From contig NZ_JAAIMM010000021.1 in assembly GCF_013300725.1 (NCBI RefSeq), forward strand, positions 1 to 61,292: 61,292 nt of DNA, read 5' to 3'. The DNA comes from Allocoprococcus comes. GTDB lineage: Bacteria; Bacillota; Clostridia; Lachnospirales; Lachnospiraceae. Shown in pieces: positions 33,441-42,211 of this stretch. The position numbers and the translations under genes are program-made. The notes under the pieces were generated by a model. The model made no database searches. It had not been told where the DNA came from and was given only the letters and a program-made list of their open reading frames with translations. Positions within the stretch are counted from its first letter, which is position 1. Every line of letters starts with the position of its first letter.

Positions 33441-34253
33441 ATGAAATATCAGTTACTCGTTCTTGATCTGGACGGAACACTTACCAACTCCAGGAAAGAA
33501 ATCACTCCACCAACGTTAAAGGCTCTGATCGAGATCCAGGAAGCCGGGAAAAAAGTTGTTCTTGCAAGCGGTCGCCCTACATACGGCGTACTTCCTCTTG
33601 CAGAGCAGCTCCATCTGGAGCGTTACGGAAGCTATATCCTATCCTTCAACGGAGCACGGATCACTGACTGCCGCACCGGCCAGGTCATTTACAACAAAAC
33701 ACTTCCGCAGGACGTGATCCCGGATATCTACCGGATTGCTTCCAACTACCCGGTTGATATTCTGGCTTATGAGGATGGACGGCTTCTGTCCGGATTTACC
33801 CCGACAAAATATTCCGAATTAGAATCCCGGATCAACCATTTACCAATTGTACAAATTGATAATTTCTGTGAGAAAGTATCCACATTTCCAAACAATAAAT
33901 TTCTCCTGACCGGAGAACCAGCTATGATCGCTGCTGCTAAAGAGGAAATGTCCGCTCATTTCCATGGTTATATCGATGTTTACTGTTCGGATCCATTTTT
34001 CCTCGAAATCGTTCCAAAGAATGTAGACAAAGCCGCTTCTCTTCTGAAGCTTCTTACCAGCATCGGTCTGACTGCTGATGAAATGATCTGCTGCGGTGAC
34101 GGATACAACGACCTGACTATGATCGAAACCGCAGGTCTTGGAGTGGCAATGGAAAATGCACAGCCACTGGTCCGTGAAAAAGCAGATTTTATCACAAAAT
34201 CAAATGATGATGACGGAATTCTCTATGTGATCGATCAGTTTATGCGCGATTGA
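33441..34253 (+). CDS. Cof-type HAD-IIB family hydrolase
   Basis: A 270-residue phosphatase of the Cof/YidA group with a C2B cap. Motif I is VLDLDGTLTNS at 7-17, motif II ASGRPTYG, and motif IV CCGDGYNDLTMIETAGLGVAM, all complete. These enzymes dephosphorylate sugar phosphates or cofactors with broad specificity. It closes the plsC-pncB-murF run, starting 12 bases after murF behind AAGAGAGG, and is followed by a strong terminator. Confidence 0.93.
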   Translation: MKYQLLVLDLDGTLTNSRKEITPPTLKALIEIQEAGKKVVLASGRPTYGVLPLAEQLHLERYGSYILSFNGARITDCRTGQVIYNKTLPQDVIPDIYRIASNYPVDILAYEDGRLLSGFTPTKYSELESRINHLPIVQIDNFCEKVSTFPNNKFLLTGEPAMIAAAKEEMSAHFHGYIDVYCSDPFFLEIVPKNVDKAASLLKLLTSIGLTADEMICCGDGYNDLTMIETAGLGVAMENAQPLVREKADFITKSNDDDGILYVIDQFMRD

Positions 34254-34285
34254 CCGTCGTAGAAATATCATTTCTCAAAATATAA

Positions 34286-34331
34286 AAATCCCGGAGAACT
34301 GGTTTTACTTCCAGTCTCCGGGATTTTTGTT
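34286..34331. terminator. Bidirectional terminator between the Cof hydrolase gene and spoVG
   Basis: AAATCCCGGAGA and TCTCCGGGATTT, with an inner CTGG/CCAG pair, form a stem flanked by A- and T-runs on both sides, placed between convergent genes. Confidence 0.85.
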
Positions 34332-34349
34332 TTCAGTATTTTTCTGTAC

Positions 34350-34637
34350 TTAGATTTCTGCAGTTTCCGCGTCGTCAGTCTCTTCCAGTACTTCCGCATA
34401 CTTGTCCAGAATGATCTTCTGGATTCTGTCTCTTGTACCGGAATTGATTGGATGCGCAATATCACGATATTCCCCATCCAGTGCTCTCTTACTCGGCATT
34501 GCAATGAAAAGTCCTTTTTCCCCTTCAATGACTTTAATATCGTGAACAACAAATTCTTCGTCCATTGTAATTGATACTACTGCCTTTAATTTTCCTTCTT
34601 TTGCTACTTTGCGCACGCGTACATCTGTAATCTGCAT
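34350..34637 (-). CDS. spoVG: Septation protein SpoVG
   Basis: A 95-residue DNA/RNA-binding regulator of sporulation and cell division. [40 protein letters not shown] and FRDIAHPI-like YRDIAHPIN are nearly invariant in the family. The acidic tail ([10 protein letters not shown]) is typical. The ribosome site is AAAGGGG. It lies after glgD in the same direction with about 100 bases between, and may have its own promoter there, though I could not assign one. Confidence 0.97.
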   Translation of the reverse strand: MQITDVRVRKVAKEGKLKAVVSITMDEEFVVHDIKVIEGEKGLFIAMPSKRALDGEYRDIAHPINSGTRDRIQKIILDKYAEVLEETDDAETAEI

Positions 34638-34743
34638 AACTTTCTAGCCCCTTTCTCCAGTAACGCACATACCGGTCCGCTCCTTTTCCTTTATTTGACC
34701 GGCATGCCTTCTGATCCGGACTCTTATAAGTCCCCCTCAGTTT

Positions 34744-35862
34744 TTATAATGCGTACCTTTCGTTCTTTTCTATTACTACTTTCACGCCATCTTCACCAAC
34801 ATGCCGTGTATTGGCACGGATCGTATCCCTGCTCTCTACAATACAGTTCTCAATGTAAGTATTGTCCCCAAGATACACATCATTTAAAATAATTGAGTTT
34901 TTGATCACACAATTATTTCCAACAAACACTTTTTTGAACAGAACTGAGTTCTCAACAGTTCCGTTGATAATGCTTCCGCTTGCCACAAGGCTGTTCTTAA
35001 CGACCGCACCCGGATTATATTTTGCCGGAGGCAGATCTGTCACCTTGGAATAAATACTTGGAAGCTGCTTAAAGAAATAGTTCCGGACTTCCGGTTTGAG
35101 GAAATCCATGTTTGTCTTATAATAGGCATCGACTGTGGAAATATTGCTCCAGTAGTCTTTTATCTTATAACCGTATATCTTTTTCAGATTCTTGTATCTG
35201 ATCAGGATATCCGTTACAAAATCATATCTGTCTTCCTCAGCTGAATGCTCGATCAGATCGATCAGCTGACGTCTGCGGATGATATAGATTCCTGTGGAAA
35301 TCGTGTTGGAATTTGCCACCATCGGTTTTTCCTCAAATTCTTCGATCCGCATATTCTCATTCATCTTCAGGATGCCAAAACGGGTTGCATCCTCGCCCGG
35401 ATCCAGATCCCGGCATACCACGGTGATATCTGCTTTCTTTGCAATGTGGTATTCCAGTACTTTGTTATAATCCATCTTATAAACCGCATCTCCGGATGTG
35501 ATGATCACATAAGGTTCATGGCACCTCTTCAGGAAATCCAGGTTCTGATAGATCGCATCTGCCGTTCCACGATACCAGTAGCCATTGTCTGCGGTGATCG
35601 TCGGTGTAAATACATAAAGACCACCCTGCTTACGTCCGAAATCCCACCACTTGGAAGAATTCAGATGTTCATTCAGTGAACGTGCATTATACTGGGTAAG
35701 CACTGCCACTTTCTGAATGTGCGAATTGGACATATTGCTGAGTGCAAAATCAATTGCCCGGTAGCTTCCTGCGATCGGCATCGCTGCCACTGCACGCCTC
35801 TGTGTAAGCTCCCGCATCTTGTTGTTGTTACCGCCTGCTAAAATGATTCCAACTGCTCTCAT
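34744..35862 (-). CDS. glgD: Glucose-1-phosphate adenylyltransferase subunit GlgD
   Basis: A 372-residue partner of GlgC in ADP-glucose synthesis. It has a nucleotidyltransferase fold and a C-terminal left-handed beta-helix with hexapeptide repeats. The pyrophosphorylase signature is degenerate: residues 9-17 read AGGNNNKMR where GlgC has AGGQGSRLG, so this subunit is likely weakly active or regulatory, as described for Firmicutes GlgD. Its ATG overlaps the glgC stop by four bases (ATGA), giving coupled translation and equal stoichiometry. Confidence 0.95.
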   Translation of the reverse strand: MRAVGIILAGGNNNKMRELTQRRAVAAMPIAGSYRAIDFALSNMSNSHIQKVAVLTQYNARSLNEHLNSSKWWDFGRKQGGLYVFTPTITADNGYWYRGTADAIYQNLDFLKRCHEPYVIITSGDAVYKMDYNKVLEYHIAKKADITVVCRDLDPGEDATRFGILKMNENMRIEEFEEKPMVANSNTISTGIYIIRRRQLIDLIEHSAEEDRYDFVTDILIRYKNLKKIYGYKIKDYWSNISTVDAYYKTNMDFLKPEVRNYFFKQLPSIYSKVTDLPPAKYNPGAVVKNSLVASGSIINGTVENSVLFKKVFVGNNCVIKNSIILNDVYLGDNTYIENCIVESRDTIRANTRHVGEDGVKVVIEKNERYAL

Positions 35863-37133
35863 GATCTGTCACCCGCCTTTATCAATACTCCGCCGCTTTC
35901 AAGAGCACCCTGTATATAATCCTCCTTCACGGTAATACCGCTGATCGCAGTATTCTTTCCAATCTGTACTCCTGCAGGAATCACAGAATTCTCACCGATC
36001 GTGACCAGTCCGGAATTGTAGATATCAGACCTGAGCTTGTTCGGTGCTTCATTGCCGATTCCAAGGGTTACATTATCTCCAACCTTAACATTCTCCGCAA
36101 TGATCGCCTTATCAATTACGCAGTCATTTCCAATCGCAACATCCTGCATGATGATCGAATCCCGGATCACGCAGCCTTGTCCAACAACAACACCTGCGCC
36201 GATCACACAGTTATGTATCTCGCCGTATATCTCAGCTCCGTCGCCAATAATGCTTCTGTCGATCACAGCTTCTTTTGAAATATACTGTGGCGGTATGATT
36301 GAATTATTCGTATAAATTTTCCAGAATTCCTCATAAAGATTAAATTCAGGAATAATGTCGATCAGCTCCATATTGGCTTCCCAGTAAGAACTTAATGTAC
36401 CGACATCCTTCCAGTAGCCGTTATATTCATATGCAAAAAGTCTCTGCTTCTTTTCATGACAGTACGGAATGATATGTTTACCGAAATCACATCCCGGCTG
36501 ATCTTTCATCTTGATCAGTGCCTCTTTGAGCACCGGCCAGCTGAAAATATAAATTCCCATGGAAGCGAGATTGCTCCGCGGATTCGCCGGCTTCTCTTCA
36601 AACTCGGTGATCCTCTTGTCTTCGTCGGTAATTACGATTCCGAAACGACTTGCTTCTTCGATCGGAACCGGCATTGCCGCGATCGTCACATCTGCATGGT
36701 TCTCCTTGTGGAAATCCAGCATAACTTCGTAATCCATCTTGTAAATATGATCTCCTGACAAGATCAGTACATAATCCGGATTAAACGTCTCCATATACTC
36801 CAGATTCTGATAAATTGCATTCGCCGTTCCTGTATACCATTCGCTGCTTGTACTCTTCTCATACGGCGGAAGAATTGACACCCCTCCGATATTCCGGTCC
36901 AGATCCCACGGAATACCAATTCCAATATGTGTATTAAGCCTGAGTGGTTGATACTGGGTCAGGACACCGACTGTATCGATCCCTGAATTGATACAGTTAC
37001 TCAGCGGGAAATCAATGATCCTGTATTTACCGCCGAATGCAACAGCCGGTTTAGCAACTTTTGCAGTCAGGACGCCAAGTCTGCTGCCCTGTCCTCCTGC
37101 CAATAGCATTGCTATCATTTCCTTTTTTATCAT
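35859..37133 (-). CDS. glgC: Glucose-1-phosphate adenylyltransferase
   Basis: A 424-residue catalytic subunit making ADP-glucose for glycogen synthesis. [12 protein letters not shown] at residues 10-21 is the nucleotide-binding and catalytic motif; GDHIYKMDY and FEEKP follow; the C-terminal beta-helix shows repeated hexapeptides ([26 protein letters not shown]). The ATG at 37133 follows GAAGGGGTG; an upstream in-frame ATG lies at the promoter. No other glycogen genes are in the window, so the rest of the pathway lies elsewhere. Confidence 0.96.
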   Translation of the reverse strand: MIKKEMIAMLLAGGQGSRLGVLTAKVAKPAVAFGGKYRIIDFPLSNCINSGIDTVGVLTQYQPLRLNTHIGIGIPWDLDRNIGGVSILPPYEKSTSSEWYTGTANAIYQNLEYMETFNPDYVLILSGDHIYKMDYEVMLDFHKENHADVTIAAMPVPIEEASRFGIVITDEDKRITEFEEKPANPRSNLASMGIYIFSWPVLKEALIKMKDQPGCDFGKHIIPYCHEKKQRLFAYEYNGYWKDVGTLSSYWEANMELIDIIPEFNLYEEFWKIYTNNSIIPPQYISKEAVIDRSIIGDGAEIYGEIHNCVIGAGVVVGQGCVIRDSIIMQDVAIGNDCVIDKAIIAENVKVGDNVTLGIGNEAPNKLRSDIYNSGLVTIGENSVIPAGVQIGKNTAISGITVKEDYIQGALESGGVLIKAGDRS

Positions 37134-37167
37134 GTCTTCACCCCTTCTCAGTAATTCTGGTTTTTTC

Positions 37168-37196
37168 ATTATAACATATTACATGCATATAGTGAA
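37168..37196 (-). promoter_or_regulatory. glgCD promoter
   Basis: On the minus strand TTCACT (37191-37196), 17 bases, TATAAT (37168-37173), 35 bases before the glgC start. The divergent murC promoter has TATAAT near 37285 with a weak -35 (TTGGTT, 16-base spacing). Confidence 0.65.
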
Positions 37197-37343
37197 CATA
37201 TTTTACAAAAATATTTCCGTTCACCCATCTTTTTTATAGAAATATCACAAAAAGAAAAGGTTTGGTTTTTGACCTATCTATGTTATAATTATGCACGTAA
37301 GTCAAATACTATGAAACAAATTCACAGAACAGGAAGTGTCATT

Positions 37344-38723
37344 ATGTATAAAATTGATTTTAATCAGCCTTGCCATATCCACTTCATCGGAATTGGCGGC
37401 ATCAGTATGAGCGGACTCGCTGAGATCCTTCTTGAAGAAGGCTTCACAGTATCCGGATCCGATAACAAAGAATCGGCACTTACGGATCATCTGTCTCAGA
37501 ATGGTGCAACCGTATTTTACGGTCAGAAAGCTTCCAATATTATAGACGGTATCGACCTTGTAGTTTATACCGCAGCAATCCACGAAGACAACGAAGAATT
37601 TGCAGAAGCAAAGCGTCAGAATCTTCCGATGTTATCCAGAGCAGAATTACTCGGTCAGCTTATGACTAACTATAAGACACCGGTTGCTATATCCGGTACA
37701 CACGGTAAGACAACCACAACCTCTATGCTTTCTCATATCGCTCTTGCAGCAGACCTGGATCCGACAATCTCTGTCGGCGGTATCCTGAAAGCGATCGAAG
37801 GCAATATCCGTGTCGGCGGACCTGACCTTTTTATTACGGAAGCATGCGAATATACCAACAGTTTCCTGCACTTTTTCCCGAAAATCGGTATTATTCTGAA
37901 TGTGGATGCGGATCACCTGGACTTTTTTAAAGACCTGGACGATATCCGTAATTCTTTCCACCTTTTTGCTAAGCTTCTTCCGGAAAACGGAACGCTCGTC
38001 ATCAACGGAGATATTGATAAGATTGAAGAGATCACCTCCGATCTTTCCTGTCGTGTTATCACTTTTGGCAAAGAAGCTTCCCTGGATTACAGTGCAGCCA
38101 ATATTACTTATAACGAACAGGGCAATGCCTCTTTCGATGTCGTAAAAGACGGACAGAATGTTGCACATCTCGCTCTTGCAGTCGGCGGTGAGCACAACGT
38201 ATATAACGCACTTGCGGCAATCGCAGTTGCCGATATTCTCGGTGTTCCTGCGGAGACGATCCAGACAGGTCTTGCTTCCTTCCACGGAACAGACCGCCGT
38301 TTTGAATACAAAGGTGAAGTCGGCGGAGTGACCATCATTGATGATTACGCACACCATCCGACAGAGATCGCAGCAACTCTGAAAAGTGCTGCACATTATC
38401 CACATAAAAAACTGTGGTGTATTTTCCAGCCACATACTTATACCCGTACAAAAGCATTATTCTCAGAATTTGCTGAAGCACTCGCACATGCAGACCATGT
38501 AATCCTTGCTGACATCTATGCAGCGCGTGAGACAGATACTTTAGGCATCTCTTCTGCACAGCTTGCAGATGCAGTCAAAGAACATGGATGTGACGCAACT
38601 TATCTGCCAAGCTTTGCAGCCATCGAAGAGTTCGTCACCACCCACTGTCAGCCTGGTGATCTTCTGATCACAATGGGGGCCGGAGATGTTGTAAATATCG
38701 GAGAAGACCTGTTAAAAGCTTGA
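37344..38723 (+). CDS. murC: UDP-N-acetylmuramate--L-alanine ligase
   Basis: A 459-residue Mur ligase that adds the first alanine to UDP-MurNAc. HFIGIGGISMSGLAE at 13-27 is the UDP-binding loop, ISGTHGKTTTTSM near 116-128 the ATP loop, and ACEYTNSFLHFFP plus DDYAHHPTEI are diagnostic MurC blocks. I use the ATG with AGGAAG eight bases upstream, giving MYKIDFNQPC; an ATG 11 codons earlier is possible but has no site. It stands apart from other mur genes and is divergent from glgC. Confidence 0.96.
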   Translation: MYKIDFNQPCHIHFIGIGGISMSGLAEILLEEGFTVSGSDNKESALTDHLSQNGATVFYGQKASNIIDGIDLVVYTAAIHEDNEEFAEAKRQNLPMLSRAELLGQLMTNYKTPVAISGTHGKTTTTSMLSHIALAADLDPTISVGGILKAIEGNIRVGGPDLFITEACEYTNSFLHFFPKIGIILNVDADHLDFFKDLDDIRNSFHLFAKLLPENGTLVINGDIDKIEEITSDLSCRVITFGKEASLDYSAANITYNEQGNASFDVVKDGQNVAHLALAVGGEHNVYNALAAIAVADILGVPAETIQTGLASFHGTDRRFEYKGEVGGVTIIDDYAHHPTEIAATLKSAAHYPHKKLWCIFQPHTYTRTKALFSEFAEALAHADHVILADIYAARETDTLGISSAQLADAVKEHGCDATYLPSFAAIEEFVTTHCQPGDLLITMGAGDVVNIGEDLLKA

Positions 38724-38805
38724 TTTTCTCCAATATCTGCGAAATTTTATCTGTAATAGCAAAAATTTCCGTCAGAAAATTCTTTTTTACGATCTGGGAT
38801 GATGT

Positions 38806-38811
38806 TATAAT
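38806..38811 (+). promoter_or_regulatory. Extended -10 promoter of the DnaD/DnaC-like operon
   Basis: TGTTATAAT is an extended -10 element 34 bases before the DnaD-like gene; the -35 region is a T-run. Confidence 0.6.
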
Positions 38812-38844
38812 GAACAAAGTCAGAAAAGAAAGGAAGCGGAAATT

Positions 38845-39945
38845 ATGAGTGCACTTATTTTGCGCAATCATTCCCATAACAATATAACGATCGTGGAGAA
38901 TGATTTTATCGATCATTATATGGTATCTGCGAACGGAGAATATGTAAAAGTCTATCTTCTTCTTCTCCGCTATCAGAATATCCCGGATCAGCTTCCGGCT
39001 ATCCCGCAGATGGCAGACCTTCTGGAGAATACCGAAGGCGATATCCTGCGCGCACTCAAATACTGGGAAAAAGAAGGGATTCTTTCTCTCGAATATAACG
39101 AAGCAAACGAACTTACCGGAATCTGTCTCGGCGGATCTGCTGCAAGGAAAACTCCTGCAAAAGCAGCTTTTCATACGCCTTCTGCACAGTCGGTTTCTGT
39201 TCACGAAAAATCTTCGGTCAGGCAAAATAACGGAAATGCCCCTGTTTCAGATCAGACTGCGGATCAGAATCTTCCTGCATCAAGACGTTCTCTTGCTGCA
39301 AGAAGAGAATTGAAACAGATTCTTTTTATTGCTGAACAGTATCTCGGCAAAACCTTAACCCGTACCGATGTTGATGCGATTACCTACTTTTATGATTCCC
39401 TTGGTTTTTCCGCAGACCTGATCGAGTATCTGATCGAATACTGTGTGGAGAACGGACATAAGAGCATGCATTACATTCAGAAAGTAGCACTTTCATGGGC
39501 AGATGAACATATTACAACCGTCGATCAGGCACGTAATTCCTCTGCATTTTACAACAAAACCTGCTATTCTATCCTGAATGCATTTGGCATCAAAGGGCGG
39601 GGACCTGCATCTGCCGAACTGGATTATATCCGCAAATGGCTGGAGGATGGGAATTTCGAGCTGGATCTCATTCTGGAAGCATGCAACCGCACCATCAGTG
39701 CGATCCACCAGCCAAGTTTTGAATATACTGACAAGATTCTCGAAAACTGGAAGACGGGCAACGTTCGTACACTGGCAGATGTTGAGCGTCTTGATTCTGC
39801 CTTTGAGCAGGAAAAAGACCGGAGGAAAACTCCTTCGGGGCAAAACCGTACACCTTCTGCCCAGCAGCCTTCCAAATTCCGTAATTTTGAAGAACGTTCT
39901 TACAATATGGACGAGCTTACCAAAGAATTATTACGCAGTAACTAA
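38845..39945 (+). CDS. DnaD domain protein
   Basis: A 366-residue primosome component. The N-terminal winged-helix domain (IVENDFIDHYMVSANGEYVKVYLLLLRY) resembles DnaD/DnaB DDBH1. Two DnaD (DDBH2) helical repeats follow, at about 160-225 (AEQYLGKTLTRTDVDAITYFYDSLGFSADLIEYLIEYC) and about 235-305, the second with the YxxxIxxxW-like YIRKWLEDGNFELDLI. A low-complexity linker of about 40 residues separates the parts. In Firmicutes such proteins load the replicative helicase. The DnaC-like ATPase gene follows after 14 bases. Confidence 0.9.
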   Translation: MSALILRNHSHNNITIVENDFIDHYMVSANGEYVKVYLLLLRYQNIPDQLPAIPQMADLLENTEGDILRALKYWEKEGILSLEYNEANELTGICLGGSAARKTPAKAAFHTPSAQSVSVHEKSSVRQNNGNAPVSDQTADQNLPASRRSLAARRELKQILFIAEQYLGKTLTRTDVDAITYFYDSLGFSADLIEYLIEYCVENGHKSMHYIQKVALSWADEHITTVDQARNSSAFYNKTCYSILNAFGIKGRGPASAELDYIRKWLEDGNFELDLILEACNRTISAIHQPSFEYTDKILENWKTGNVRTLADVERLDSAFEQEKDRRKTPSGQNRTPSAQQPSKFRNFEERSYNMDELTKELLRSN

Positions 39946-39959
39946 GAAAGGGGAACACT

Positions 39960-40955
39960 GTGCCGTTAACCAATTCACAATACAATGCGCTGATGCGCGT
40001 ATATGAAGAAAAAAGAGCGAAGAGCCGCGACCTCGCGAATTTTCACTACGAGCGTGCCTGCCAGAAGGTTCCGGAGCTTGCATCGATTGATGCCTCTATT
40101 TCTTCTGCCAGCCTTGACCAGGCGAAAAAGCTGCTCGCAGGCGATGACACTGCCCTCGCTTCTTTGAAGGAAGAGATCCGGTCTCTTTCGGACAGACGCC
40201 GCCGACTCCTTTCCGACGCCGGATTCCCGGAAGACTATCTGGAACAGCATTTTGAATGTCCGGACTGTCAGGATACCGGCTATGTCGGCACGAAAAAGTG
40301 CCATTGCTTTTTAAAAGCGATCATTGATCTGTTCTACACCCAGTCCAACTTAAAAGGGCTTCTCGAACAGGAAAATTTTGAACATTTTAATTTTGATTAT
40401 TATTCATCCAATTATAGAGACCGGCTTTCCGGTCAGAATTCCCGCGAGCTTGCAACGCGGGCTTATCAGGAATGTATGAATTTCATCCACAATTTTGATA
40501 CCGAACATGGTAATCTGCTTCTTTTTGGGAATACTGGTATCGGGAAGACATTTCTCAGCCACTGTATCGCAAAAGAAGTGATGGATTCTCTGCATTCCGT
40601 CCTTTACCTGACTGCCTCTGAATTTTTCGATGCGCTCCTTGAAAAAGCGCTGAACCGGAACGATGAGAGCTGTCTTTTATATGAGCAGATCCACCTCTGT
40701 GACCTGCTGATCATTGATGACCTGGGAACCGAACGCAATACAGACTTTGTCGTTTCTCAGCTTTTTGTGTGTTTAAATGATCGGATCCTGAACAGGAAAT
40801 CCACAATCATTTCTACTAATCTTACTCTGGAGGAAATCAAGACGAACTATACGGAACGTACATTTTCCCGGATAAGCAACCATTATAAGATACTTCGCCT
40901 TGCCGGTGATGATATCCGCATCCAAAAGAAACTTATGTACAGGGAGGAACACTGA
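39960..40955 (+). CDS. DnaC/DnaI-like helicase loader ATPase
   Basis: A 331-residue AAA+ ATPase of the DnaC/IstB group. The N-terminal part contains a CPDC...CHC cluster (cysteines at 100, 103, 114, 116), a likely zinc-binding module as in DnaI. Walker A is GNTGIGKT at 190-197 and Walker B LLIIDDLGTE, followed by an arginine-finger region (YTERTFSRI). The start codon is GTG, behind AAAGGGG. It is coupled to the DnaD-like gene upstream and overlaps the PRPP synthetase gene by one base. Helicase loading is inferred from family and partner. Confidence 0.92.
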   Translation: MPLTNSQYNALMRVYEEKRAKSRDLANFHYERACQKVPELASIDASISSASLDQAKKLLAGDDTALASLKEEIRSLSDRRRRLLSDAGFPEDYLEQHFECPDCQDTGYVGTKKCHCFLKAIIDLFYTQSNLKGLLEQENFEHFNFDYYSSNYRDRLSGQNSRELATRAYQECMNFIHNFDTEHGNLLLFGNTGIGKTFLSHCIAKEVMDSLHSVLYLTASEFFDALLEKALNRNDESCLLYEQIHLCDLLIIDDLGTERNTDFVVSQLFVCLNDRILNRKSTIISTNLTLEEIKTNYTERTFSRISNHYKILRLAGDDIRIQKKLMYREEH

Positions 40956-42142
40956 TGTTACATCGAAGTGAACGAATTCTGGATAATATTCCAGTTGGCT
41001 CTCTCGGCATTATTGCCGTAGACGGCTGTGAAGAGATGGGAAATAAAGTCAATGACTATCTCGTAAAATGGAGAAAGGAAGAGACTCGTTTCCAGAAAGA
41101 CAATCTTGTTTTCAACGGCTACGAAAAGCCAAACTATCTGATTGACGCAAAAGTACCGCGTTTCGGATCAGGTGAAGCAAAAGGTATTATCAATGAGTCT
41201 GTACGTGGAAAAGACCTCTATCTGATGGTTGATGTCTGCAATTACAGCCTGACTTATTCACTCAGCGGCAATACCAACCATATGTCACCGGACGACCATT
41301 TCCAGAACCTGAAGCGTGTCATCGCTGCTGTAGGTGGAAAAGCACGTCGTCTCAACATCATCATGCCATTCCTTTATGAAAGCCGCCAGCACAAGAGAAG
41401 CGGTCGTGAATCACTGGACTGCGCACTGGCTCTGCAGGAACTGGTACGCATGGGTGTAGATAACATCATCACTTTTGATGCCCATGACCCACGTGTACAG
41501 AATGCTATCCCGTTAAGCGGATTTGAAACCATCCGTCCTACCTACCAGTTCGTAAAAGGACTGTTAAAGCATGTACCGGATCTTCAGATCGACGCCGACC
41601 ATATGATGGCGATCAGCCCGGATGAAGGTGCAACCGGACGTGCAATCTACTTTGCCAACGTACTCGGTCTTGATATGGGTATGTTCTACAAACGTCGTGA
41701 CTATACAACCATCGTAGACGGACGTAACCCGATCGTAGCCCACGAATTCCTTGGATCTTCTGTAGAAGGCAAAGACGTGATCATCCTTGATGATATGATT
41801 TCTTCAGGTGACAGTATCCTTGACGTTGCCCGCCAGCTCAAGATGCGTAAAGCAAAACGCATCTACGCTGCTGCAACCTTCGGACTTTTCACAAATGGTA
41901 TGGAAAAATTTGACCAGGCTTACGAAGAAGGACTGATCAACGGAATCCTCACAACAAACCTGATCTATCAGACACCGGAGCTGCTCAGCCGCCCTTACTA
42001 CATCAACTGCGACATGAGCAAATACATCGCACTGGTGATCGATACACTGAATCATGATGCTTCTATCAGCAGTATCCTTGATCCAAGTGAACGTATCCAG
42101 AATGTAGTTGAGAAATATAAAAAAGGGGAAGCGATCGACTAA
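40955..42142 (+). CDS. prs: Ribose-phosphate pyrophosphokinase
   Basis: A 395-residue PRPP synthetase, about 75 residues longer than the classical enzyme but of the length usual in Lachnospiraceae. It has two phosphoribosyltransferase-like halves. RRLNIIMPFLYESRQHKR marks the ATP-binding flexible loop, ITFDAHDPRVQNAIP the metal and ATP site, and VIILDDMISSGDSI the PRPP-binding loop. Its ATG overlaps the previous stop (TGATG). PRPP made here feeds, among others, PncB encoded upstream in this window. Confidence 0.93.
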   Translation: MLHRSERILDNIPVGSLGIIAVDGCEEMGNKVNDYLVKWRKEETRFQKDNLVFNGYEKPNYLIDAKVPRFGSGEAKGIINESVRGKDLYLMVDVCNYSLTYSLSGNTNHMSPDDHFQNLKRVIAAVGGKARRLNIIMPFLYESRQHKRSGRESLDCALALQELVRMGVDNIITFDAHDPRVQNAIPLSGFETIRPTYQFVKGLLKHVPDLQIDADHMMAISPDEGATGRAIYFANVLGLDMGMFYKRRDYTTIVDGRNPIVAHEFLGSSVEGKDVIILDDMISSGDSILDVARQLKMRKAKRIYAAATFGLFTNGMEKFDQAYEEGLINGILTTNLIYQTPELLSRPYYINCDMSKYIALVIDTLNHDASISSILDPSERIQNVVEKYKKGEAID

Positions 42143-42151
42143 CTATAATAC

Positions 42152-42200
42152 AAAAAATACTGCCTGAATATCATTTTCTGATATTCAGGCAGTATTTTTT
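42152..42200. terminator. Bidirectional terminator between prs and the GH31 gene
   Basis: Perfect 22-base arms (AAAAAATACTGCC... against ...GGCAGTATTTTTT) around a five-base loop, with A- and T-runs as part of the stem, lie between convergent genes. Confidence 0.95.
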
Positions 42201-42211
42201 ACTTTTAAACA

